A DNA stretch of 64,000 bases. Origin: Setophaga petechia. Lineage: Eukaryota; Chordata; Aves; Passeriformes; Parulidae. Below, one piece after another: positions 49,801-61,800 of this stretch (its first letter is position 1; each line of letters opens with the position of its first letter). The notes beneath the pieces were generated by a model. It was given only the letters and a program-made list of their open reading frames with translations. It ran no database searches and was not told where the DNA came from. Location of the stretch: the NCBI GenBank assembly GCA_024362935.1, contig JANCRA010000009.1:30031166-30095165 (forward strand), read 5' to 3'. The position numbers and the translations under genes are program-made.

Positions 49801-52800
49801 AGGGTGACGATGCGACAGGGGACACACTTGGCTGTCCTGAGGGAAGCTCACTGCTGTGTCAGCAGTCGCAAACTTGTTTTCTTACGTAGCCTTTGTTTTG
49901 TCGCAAGTGATTGCTTTGCGGCGGCAGTTTCCTGGGCACTCGTCTTGGCTGTGTTCTTCCGCTTCTCCTTTCCTCCCTTCAGGGTTCCAGCTTCTCACTG
50001 CTTGATCCATGAGGGGTGCGTGGTGGAGCTGCAAGTCCTGGTTCAGCAACCGGACAGAGATGAATACCAGTAAGTTCGTCAAATTATTAAAAAAAGTATG
50101 TCTGCTTTCAAACGGGTGAAACCTGTGTTCCTTTTTCCTTCTTTATCATATGTTCAGGGCTTAAAATAATGTTCTCAAATGTTGAGTGCTTAAAATAATA
50201 TGTTCTCAAACTGATTCTGACTAATGGTCGTTTAGTCATTTACGTTAGAAAAACTTGAATCCTGTGATTAAGTAGTTTTTCTGTAATGAGGATTTAATGT
50301 CCACCTAAGCGGTACCTACGTTCTGTGGGAAAGGAGGCCCATTATTTAGAGTATCTCATTTTTATGGTATCTTTGAAGACTTACTTTGTAGGATACTGCC
50401 TCTTAAAAATAAAGATTGTTATTCTTAGGGTCAGAAGGCTCTTAGTTCTCTTTATTATTTATGAACAAGTGAGAGAGTTGAACTACCAATCATTCGAAGT
50501 GAAAACAGGGGTTTATTGCACATGTTGAAACAAATGGTGTTGGAAAACCAGAGAGAACTTGCAGTTTCCTTCTAGCATTGAAGAGAGTCTTTGAGCCCTG
50601 AGGTCTTCACTTACCCTGCTTCCAAATGTTTACCACTTTTATTGACAGTTATATCCAATAGTATAAACCTAAGTCATCAGATAGTGTTTGTTTTTAACAG
50701 AATTGAACATGACTCTGTGATTGGATTAATCCAAACTCAGCATCAAATTCCCCAATGTTACTTCTGATAAAGTACTTGCAGCAATCTTGGTTGGCTGCTA
50801 GTTTAAAAAAAGAGTTGTTATAAAGATGAGGTAGCCTGTGCAGTGTAACTAAAAGAAGAGTTGTTTTCTTGCACCTTGAAATCATGAGATGCTTCTAAGG
50901 CTTTAAACATAGACAGTATTTTTGCATGAGTAGTTACTCTTATATTGCTAAAATTTAGAAAAACCTCAAAACCTCAAAGGAATCTTTATTCAGAGAACAC
51001 TACTCCTGTAAAAAGCTCTATTGCTAGTCTTCACAACCTTTTGTTATGCAAAGGTCTGAATATAAAGTACAGACTCATAGAACTTGTCTGTGATGTTTTT
51101 GGTGCAAAATACTTTTAAAATAATGCTTAGAGCTTCTTCATTGGCTCCTGGGATTGAAATCTTGTTTTAATCCTTGGTAGGTTGTTTTACCGATGCCTTA
51201 AGAGTAAGTTGAATGGGAAGAAATGGTGTGGAAGCTTCCCATGGCAGGTAAGAGTGTTTTGTTTGTATTATAGTATCGCCTTACTCCGGCATGGCTTTTC
51301 ATTCCATATACCATAATCATCTCTGAAACTACTTAGTGGAAGATTTTATATTTTCCAGCCAAGAAGTGTATCAGGCCTGCTGTCCTCTAGATGAGATTTC
51401 TCTTTCTTCTAAGTTGTGTGAAGTACTCAGTATTCTTCAGTCTTAGAAGAGGCTTGGATTTGATTTCTAGCTTTTTTTCTAGAGATTGTGGTATTGGGAC
51501 TTGATCCCAAAAAACAATGGGAATTGCAAAAAAAGTAGAAAACCAGCTTTTGTTTTGGATTTCTTATGAAATGTTATCCTGATTCTGTTAAAATGATAGG
51601 AAAGATGAGCTTGGTAGAGGATGAAGTCTTGCTTGAGGTGATAAGGTTGTGTGTGTTATTAACAGGCTTTAATAATTGGTACATTAGCTTTTACTGCCAT
51701 GTGCATATTGCAGGATCCAAAAGCTACCAAAGTGTCAAGCCCCTTGGAATCCCAGCCCAGAACAGTACCTTTCTTCAATCCCACTAGCCAAAGAAATCCA
51801 TTCAAAGTGCTAGATAAGAATAATACGCCATCATCCTGGAAACAAATGAAGCAAAGAAATGGAGAGGAAATTAAAGCAAAAGGAGCTAAAGCAGAGAATG
51901 AGAGTGTGCTGCTATCACATAAAGAAAAGAAATTGACCTCTGATTCCTCCATAGAGACAGTACCTCTGGAAGAGCTGAAAAATAAAAATAAATCATCCAC
52001 AGGAAGAAAAAGTGACCCAGAACTTCAGGAGACTACAGTGTCTGAATCCAAACTTTGCCTTTCTGAGACCAGGAAAGGGAAAAATACACTTTCAGAGGAA
52101 GAGAAATATGGTGGCAGTGCCAGGGAATCCAAGAAGCTTTCTGATTGTGTGGACAAGGAGCCAGGCACAAGATCAAAACTCTTACCACTAAGTCTTGGAA
52201 AGCAAAGTACAAGTACCAAGCCTCCAGGCAAGGAGCGGCTTGGAGAAAAAAGCTTAAAAAGTTGTAGGGATAAAGACACAAGAAAGAAAGATTGCAATAG
52301 TCAGAACAATGGTGAAATGACACCAATGTCTAAGGAAGATACCCCTTCCCCAGCAGGAGCACAGTCTGTATCAAAGTGTGCTGCCCTGAGGGGAAGGACA
52401 GAGGCAGAGCTGCCCAAGGCACAACTTGGGCCAAGGCTGCCACAGTCTCCTGGTGAAGCCTCTGCCAGTGATAGTGATAAAGAACAATTTGTTTGTTCCT
52501 CATCAGGTGATAGTAAACCTGAAAAATCAGTTGAGATTCCCTCAGGAAAATCAGGAAAGAGTGTGGAGGGGACACCTTTGCCAAGAGGAGCAGCATCATA
52601 TCACATGGAAGGACCACAGGACCCTAAAGTGCTTCATAACTGTCTTCTTCTCCAGCTGAAACAGAAAAAGGTCATTATTGCACCTATTATTTGGGGGGTT
52701 TGTTGTTCTGTTTTCAAGGTGATTTCTGTTACTCATGACAGGCATCAGAATATGTCTCCTCACAGCAGAAACTCAAAATGGGGCTTAGGAAGATGTGGCA

Positions 52801-55800
52801 TGGTAGGCAATTCAACCTTTGTACAGACTGGTTGTAATAAGCAGACACAAACCAATAACTTCAACGGTAGTAGAATCTTCTGCCTTTGGGGATGCTCAGT
52901 TTTGACCCACCTGAGGCTGTGTCTTTCCTTTTACCCTGAAAATAATTTGCATAAAATGGAATAGCCAGTTTAGCCTTTGTAAATAACATGGCTGTCTCTT
53001 GGCCTTGTGCAGTAGGAGTGATTTAGCTATGAAAGCTTACATTGGGGTGAAATAAACTATGTGCCTGTTTGCTTTTTTCTTTTTTTTTTTTTTTTCCAAA
53101 AATTGCCAATCACTATGTTTTACAGTTTTCATTATGACCCCCCCCCCCCCCTTTTTGTCTGGAGTTCAGAACAGAGCTTTGAAATGAGTCAGAACTGTTG
53201 TTTTGAATGTTTTGAGAGATGTTATGATTGTCTGACTAGCTGACTGCCTGTTTCATAAAAAGGAGGAATCCCTGCGTCCTTCCATATTTTCTAATGAAAC
53301 ACTAATGGTTAGTTTTCAAAGAACCTTAATGGTTAGTTTATTTTCTCCTAAAAGACTGTTTAATTGCACTGAATGGCACTTGAAAGCTTTTGGAGACTAC
53401 AGAGCAGTATCTAAAAGCAAATTAAAATGAAATAGGATTAGTTCTTTTTAGACTTCTGACCTGATTGTTCTGTGTTGGCAGAGAGCTTGGTGATGACACT
53501 CAAGTTTTGGTTTCTTTCTTTTTTGCAGAGTACATTGGCTACAGTGAATGTTCAGATGCTACCAGATAAAGGGCAGCGCTTATTAAAGCAAGTGCAGGAT
53601 TTGGAAGCTGCACTCAGTGCTCTTAACATTTCAACAGTAGATACTAGTGAAAAAGGTAGGGCTAATTTTTTTTTTTCCTCCAGAAGTTTTCAAAACAGTT
53701 TGTCTTAAAATAGTTGTTAATATGCAAAAAGTGTAGCATATACTTATATATGGCCTGTGGTCTATAAAACGTTTGTCTGTTGAGATTTACTGAAGAGGAA
53801 AATTGTTAATTGCAAAGTATGTGTCTGGGAGCTGATGAATGGAGCAACTCAAATGTTTCCTCTGTAACGTAGTGTCTCCCCAAGGGAATTTCCTCCCACC
53901 CTTAGGATCTAGGTTTCCAGCTTTGGCTACATGACTAAGACAGGTATCTCTATGAGAACATGCCAATGAAATGTTCACTCCCTCTGTTGCCTTATGGATC
54001 TGTGTTGTTCATGCATGTTGTTGTCACTTAATATTCCAGCTACCAGATACAAAATGAGCAGCTTCCAGTGTGCCATTCCTGAGAGAGAAAAGCTCATGAG
54101 CTCTCTTGGCCCATTTGTTCTTGGATATATAGTTTTTGTGTCCAAAATATTGACAAGAGACACGGCTTCAATATTAATAAATTATCTGGGAACAGGATGC
54201 AAAACTGACCTTGTTTGCACTACTCTGATCACAGCTGCAGAAGTCACTGTGTTGCTGTAAACCACATATTGAGGCTGCAGCTGGACACATTGCCTGTCAC
54301 AGCAGCAGGCTGAGAGCACATGTTCGTGGTTGCAGTAGCTCAGGTGATGTGCTATTAAACTGGTGTCACCACTTCATAGTATTTTGCAAGGAGACTGTTG
54401 GGCAAAATGAAGGCTCTTGTCTGGGCTGTAGCGCAAGGCTCTTAAGATTCACTGTCCAACCTTTTCTGCCTGTGATTCCTTTCTCCTTAAGGGCAGGATA
54501 GCACAAGCAGCAGCTGCTGTGAAGAGTCTTTATCTAACCCAGTTGGCAGGCCAGGTGGTACAAAGTCGATAGCACCTCTCCTGCTTCAGGATCCTACAGC
54601 AAAGGCCTCTGCAGGCTCACAGAGTCACCTCTCAGCTGCTGCCACTTTGGGTTCCAGTGGCCAAAGTTTTGGAAGTAAGTGTAGAAAGACTTTGCTATTA
54701 CAGAGAACCCAGTTAAATACTATTTCTGAAATAATCCTGCAACTTGTGGATACATGTGAGAGTACTAACCTGTTTTGTTGCTGCATACTGTCCCTCAGGC
54801 ATCTGTAGCCGCTGAAGTCAATCTCTGGGGTGAAAGATCTGTTTGGGAAAGTTAGCTTTGTAAACACATCTGGTACTGTATCTTTGCAGTGAGTACTGGT
54901 GTGCAGAATCTGTATGGGGGAAGAATGACAGAAGACCGAATCAGGGCTGTACACAGTGCCACATTTGAGGCTATTAATCATCTTCACAAATCTCTAGAAT
55001 CCTGTCCAACAGAGGAGACAGCAGCTGAAGATCCCTCTGGACTGAAGGTGGGTTGGCAAGGACGGAAGCTGTCATGCTGATGAATGAATCACAACATCTG
55101 AGTGATACCCTAGAGCATTCCTTCCTTCCCACTTTGACATACTTTGTATCCTGCTGGAAGGAGATACTCTATTTAGTTCCATCCATGTTGTTTGTATGTG
55201 ACTGGCAGAACAGAGGTATGAGGAACAGGCTGAGAACTTCATTTTTCATTCTTCCTGATGAGCTACAAGAAATAATCTTTCAAAAAAGGTTTGCAGGTGA
55301 TTACATTCATGGAGTGTGATGGACTCCAGAGTAGTTCTGATCTGTTTGAGGTTATATAAAAGGTATTGGAACAAAGGCACATGCCTCTGCAGGATGGTGT
55401 GTAGATGAATATGTGTTGTGTCACTTGTCACATTGTCTTGGGATCTTTTCAGTGGTGGGGAAGGCCACTGAATGTCCTGTGATGGTAGTATGTAGTCCCT
55501 CTTCCTGTTTTAAGAGTCTGTAGGGGGTCTTAGACTCGGTGAGAAAAGTGGAAGTGTTCTCAATCCCTTTCCTTGACAGTGGTAGCTGTTGTAAGCAAGG
55601 CAATCTGGGGTGGATTTTCCCGCTGAGCAAGCCATCGTTATCTGCTCTCTGAGAGCACTCTGAGGCATTAGTCTGGTTAGTGCAGGAAACATTAGGAAGA
55701 CTGAAATATGGCACTGCTTACCTGCTGTCTGCAGAAGTTGCTTACCTTGGGTATCCCAGCCCCTGTGGAAAAAGATAAGGTAGGTAAACTCCTTTTAGTA

Positions 55801-58800
55801 GGATTGTAGTAAAACAGTTGAACATGGCCATTGGTACAGGAAGCAGAAGTGTCTAAATTTTGCCAGGTATTTCCTTCAAATCCTCTGTCTCACTCACCCC
55901 CTCAGGTCCCACTGCTGCAGCACCAGAAACAGGCGCTCTCGTGGCTTCTCTGGAGAGAGAGTCAGAGTCCGTGTGGAGGAATTCTGGGTGAGCAACAGAA
56001 TGGCAAAGTGGATTTTGTGGGGCAGATCTATGGCAGCAAAGTTTTGCATGCAACTTACTTGGAAGCCAATAACTGGTTATTTTGTAGACATGTCAAAAGG
56101 GCTTGTTTTCTCTGCCCTATTACCAAGTACAAGTATTAACCAATTACTAAATCATACCCTGACATTTTCATCTGTCTATTTTTGATTTTCTGGGTTCCCC
56201 AGGACACTTTCTGTTGCAGTATTTCACTCAGTGTAGATCCAAGGGGGCTCATTTCTGCAGGTGATGACTTACGTGTGTCTTTTTGCAGCGGATGACATGG
56301 GCTTAGGGAAGACTCTAACCATGATTGCTCTCATTCTGGCCCAGAAGCAACTGAAGACAGAGAAAAGAAAGGAGACATTAGAAATATGGCTATCCAAAAA
56401 TGGTACAGAATTTTTTCCATTCTACAGCACATACATTATGATGAAGTGCCATCTGAAATGCCTAAAGCATTATAGGTTAAGGGGTTGTAGAGCAACACAC
56501 TGTATCTGTGCTCATATTCCTTCTGCAGGAAGCTTTCATTTGGCTAAATTGTACTGTGCCTCCTTACATGGCCTTTCTCTGATCAGGGTCATTTTTGTCT
56601 CCCATTGGATGCGTAGGATTTTCAAACTGAATACTTTAGATTGTTTGGAGATTTTTTTTTTACTGATTTCCTGAAATAGTTAAAGCCAGCATATCGCAAT
56701 ATCGCAGAATCACAAGGTTGGAAGAGACCTTCAAGGTCGTCGAGTCCAACCTGTTCCCTGACACCTCAACTAAATCATGGCATCGAGTGCCACATCCACT
56801 CTTTTTTTAAACACATCCAGGCATGGTGACTCCACCACCTCCCTGGACAGACCATTCCAGTACTTTATCACTCTTTGCATGAAAAACTTCTTCCTAATAT
56901 CTAACCTGTATTTCCTTTGATGCAGCTTGAGACTGTGATCTCTTGTTCTGTACATTGCTGCTTGGAGAAAGAGACCAACCCCCACTTGACTACAACTGCC
57001 TTTCAGGAAGTTGTAGAGAGTGATACGCCGGATTTGCAAAAGATATCACAGTTTTTTAAACATACGCGTAGTTTTCATAGGGACTTCAAATAGTTACTAC
57101 TCACCTCTCTGTAACTGATCTTTTTTCTTTCCAACTCTCCCCCAAAGATCACTTTTATCTTGTCCACAGACACTGGGGATGTTAATGCCTTTTTAAAGAG
57201 TATTGCTTCTGTGTCCACAGTTTGTACTGTCTGTATCCTCATGGAATTGGTTGGACACTCTTCTCAATTACAAATTTCCGAAGATTCTGTCTTTGTTCTA
57301 GTCTTATGTGAAGATATTGAAACCTGTCTGCAATATTTTCTTTTAGACTTCACTGTTATCCCTTCCCATGGCACTTTAGTTATTTGTCCAGCATCCTTGA
57401 TCCATCACTGGAAGAAAGAGATTGAGAGACGTGTGGTCTTTGGCAAACTGAGGGTCTGTCTATACCACGGGGCAAATAGAGATAAGCATGCAGAGGTGTA
57501 AGTGCTAAACCATAAATATGACCAAGAAAAACAAAATACGATGTAGCAGGAGACACTGTTTATCAAAATTGAAATGAAAGTGGATGTAGAATGATGGGAG
57601 AATGTGAAGTATTAAAATGTGGAAGGTCCAGAAAGTCAGACTGATGTGTGCTATCAAGGTGTATTTAGTAAAACGTTTATGGCCTGTGCCCATGCTCAGT
57701 AGTTCTGGTGGAGGCTGTTGTTGCTTTTGATAGCAAAAAAAAAGGTGTATATTCTCCAAAAGAGAATATAAAGATTGTCAATGGCAGTTTCTTCCATGCT
57801 TGTGCTTGGTAATTGTATTTTTTATCAGCGATGTGTATAATTCAGTGTATTTTCTAGACCCCTTCAGGCCATGCTGAGCAGTATTTCTGGGTTCCAGGCT
57901 CTAAGTACGGCTCATGCCATGTGGTGTGCATTCTGATCAATGGGCTTTTCCTGTCATCTTGAGCTTGATGTGTCTACTTCCAGTATCCTTAAAATGGGGA
58001 CGATGTATTTTTCCTGTTTAACTGCAATGAAGCTCAGTTTTCTGTAAAACTCAGAGTTTCAACTCGTGTAGCACTTTGTTCTTAAATGCATTCTTCAGCA
58101 TGCATGTAGTCTCTTGCAAAAAAAGTTCTTATTGGTTCTTGTTCCTGATTACTACTTTCTTTTAATTCAGGCTTTCTGGATATGATGTTGTTGTCACAAC
58201 CTACAGCCTTATCTCCAAGGAAATTCCCACAACCAAAGAGGAGGGGGAAGTCCCTGCTCAGGACCATGATGTGGAGGTGAGAAGCCATAATGTCAATAGG
58301 GAATTGCCTTAAAGTTTTGTTCTGAGGTGTTACAAACCGTTGTTGTTTGAAGTAGCACCTACAGTGAGCAGCAACTTGATTTATTTTTTTTCATAAGCCC
58401 CTGTTGATTATTTTTGTAAAAGCAAAGTGACGAGAGGAAGTGCTGTGAAATGGAGCAAGAACAGATATATTCATAATATATATGTTCTGTAGAATTATAG
58501 AATATGTTACATTGAATTCAGACAGTTGAAATGTCTTAAGAAGTAATTTCAAGAACGCAATGATAAATCTCATTCTCCTTTTGAGGTGAAGGAGTCGTAG
58601 AATCTTCTGTTTGTTGCTTGAAGCACTAATGCCACCCCAAACTACCAGAAACCTCAGGCTCTGAGTCAGTCTGAACTGAGACTGAGGCAGTTTCCATGGT
58701 GCCTTGAAGAAACAGCAGTGTGCTGGCTGGGCTATGAAAATAATGATATGATTGCTGAGTGCTGACTGAAATAACTACACAGTGGTCAGAGGTCTCTTGC

Positions 58801-61800
58801 TGTCTTCTACCTTTCTGCCCAGCTCTAGATGTAGCTCTTGAAGAAAACGGGGCTTGGAATTTTCTGAAATTTCTAGGTGGCATCTATAAAATTTTGAGAG
58901 ATCAGAATAATTATATGTGGTCCTTCATCTCAGCATAGCAAAACTACTGATATGGAACACCTCTTGAAGCAACAGCATTATAAGATAAAATGTTAAAAGC
59001 AAGAAAACGAACAAAATACTAGAAATTGTTATTGAGATCAGGCAAGTAAGTTAATTTTTGGCTTATAAACTTTAAATGTGGAAGCTTTAAAGAGGTGATT
59101 TTTGGAGACCATTTTTTACATGACAGTAAGAACACAAACTGCTGCTGACTAACATCACAAAAATACTTTGTGCTGGAAAAATGTGTTTGCTTGTGCCTCC
59201 TTAGAGAGCCTAGGTTTTGATTCAGATTATAATCTGCTTTTTCTTTCAGAGTGGTTCATCTCCCTGTTCCCCTTTGCTCAGGGTAGCTTGGGCTCGAATC
59301 ATATTAGATGAAGCTCACAATATTAAAAACCCACGGGTTCAAACCTCTATAGCTGTGTGCAAATTGAGGGCCAGTGCCAGATGGGCCGTCACTGGGACGC
59401 CAATACAGAACAACTTGCTGGACATGTACTCTCTGCTGAGGTGAGCTGGCTGCACATGACACGTGGGCAGAGATCCAGTTTTAGTAATTCTTCTCTGATG
59501 AAGTGCTGAAGTTGTTTCTAAGTTTGAGATGTCTCTAAGATATGTGGAGTAGTAGGATTAGTTATATTAATGGTTAGCACCATTAAGTAGTAGGATTAGT
59601 TATATTAATGGATTGCAAAGGCTGTGGTGAGGCGTTGCAAAAGTCTGACCATGTGTCTGCTGTTGCATGTAGCTTTTCTGCCTCCATGGAGAACAGAGGG
59701 GAAATTACCTTGGATCTCCTTTTTCTTCAGGATGAGTATGCACAAAACCAGTTTTAATGAACAGAGGTTTTTTGAGTTAATCCCTGTTGTTACCAGGACA
59801 TCCTGGGAGGACCTTCTTGGAGTGTTGTGCTACAAAGGCATTGAAGGAAAGAGTGAACACTTTGGGTTCTCTGAACAATGATAAACAGGTGCTCCTCATT
59901 GCTGAGGGAGGAAAGGTTACAAATGGTGTTGTAGAACCAGAGAGAACTTGCATTTGAAATTAATTTTGGATAATTGAAATTAACTGTCAAGTAAAAAGTT
60001 TGCTATTTTGAAATAACTAATGAATATGCTTTTTGGCAAGTGCATCTGGATGTCCTTTGTTTGCTGGTGATGCTTGAAACATAATGGGCTAAGAGGAAGT
60101 GATGGGTACGGAATCAGAAAGAGGTACTTACAGTATTAGTGATGGTAGGACATCTAAGCAAACAAGTTATCACCACCATTACACTGGAAATTAATTACTG
60201 CTCCTTGGTCATGCTGTTATGACATTTGGAAATGGTTTGTTTTGGTAGCAAGAAATTTGGTTCTGGTCACTCCAGAGTGAGTGAAGAACTCTTCTTCCCT
60301 TGGTATGAAGTCTCTTTCCTTCCTGTCACAGGTTTCTACGTTGCTCTCCTTTTGATGAATACAAAGTTTGGAAGTACCAGGTAGATAACAACACAAGGAA
60401 GGGAGGGGAGAGGCTAAGCCTCTTAACCAGGAGCCTCTTACTGCAGAGAACTAAGGACCAGCTGGATTCAGCTGGCAAGCCCCTGGTAAGAACTTTACCC
60501 TCTAAAACTATACCATCATTCCATTGTTTTCCTTGCAGCAGACAGTTAGTTATTTACATGCATAAATTTGTTAATGGGTGGGGTTTCCCATCTGCTGCAG
60601 CCTCTTGAACAAGAGAAGCAAATGTCTGTGGGGTGATTTGGTTGCTTACCCAGAAGGCAGAATTAAAGAAAATCATGAAACCTTTCAGTTATAAATCACA
60701 TATTATTTATATCATACCAAAATAAATCACATATTATTTATATCAGACAAAAATATGCCAAGTAATTGCATATAGAAAGCCACTTAGTGGAAAGTTAGTC
60801 TAGATCACTGGACTAGCCTAAGTCTGAGAACCCAAGCTGCCACATGTCAAATGGACCTGGTGTGTGCTGGAGCATTGGCTTTCTGCGTTGCTTTTTACAA
60901 ACAGTCTGTTGAATGGAATATTAGTCATAGGTGTGTCTTAAGCCTTTAAAAGGTATAGTTTTAGTGTACTGTCTGATTTTGAAAGGGGAAATAAGGTACT
61001 TTAACAACACAAAAATTTATCCCTTTTTGGTAGTTGTTTAGCAGTCCATACATAGTATGAACTTGTTATTGGATGAGCTAGAATAAAGATTTTATTGTGA
61101 GTGTTAACCAGGTTCCTTGGAGTTCTGTGAGTGTCTGTTTTGTCATAACTGCATTAATACATTTGGCTTTAGTGAACAGACAGCTATCTTCTGAGATTTA
61201 GAGTGTTTGTTGTGTTAAATCTTGGATTGCTGCTGTTTGTGATGCTCTCTAAGCCTTGCACTACATACATCTGATCCTGTGAATTATTTTCACTTCAGGT
61301 ATCTCTGCCTCAGCGTAGGACGCAGTTGCATCAGTTAAAACTTACAGCAGAGGAGCAATCTGTGTACAATGTGCTCTTTGCAAGATCCAGGTATGAATGT
61401 GGGTAGAGATACCGTATTTTGTGGGTTTGTTTCTTATTGATATGGAAATCAGAGAAGACATTCACTTCAGATGAGGAGAGCTTTTGGATAAATTCCTGTT
61501 AAATTTTTTTTCCCTTCTGATTTTTCTGTCTAGTGTGTTTGAAAATACACTGCTTGTTCAGGTAGCAGGCAAAACTGATTAATTTCTTTTCTCCCATATA
61601 TTCATGCCTTATATGAGCTTTGTATTCTAGCCTTACACTTAATCCCACTGATTTCAAGACTCCAAGGACTTGGAATTGCAACAAGTAGTTCTTAAATGAT
61701 GATGTGTGATCACCTGTAAATGAGAGAATTATCTTTGATCTGTGATTCTTGTACAGTTAGAAATTATGCTGGCCTCTCCAGATTGCTGTAATGCAAACCA

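Noticed and set aside
49124..49825. Minus-strand open frame of 233 codons over the TTF2 promoter
   Set aside because: Compositional frame in a CpG island, antisense to confirmed TTF2 exons 1-2, with no family resemblance.
52965..53250. Candidate extra exon between TTF2 exons 5 and 6
   Set aside because: The stretch is homopolymer-rich with no conserved peptide. Exon 5 joins exon 6 in frame without it (QLKQKK to STLATV).
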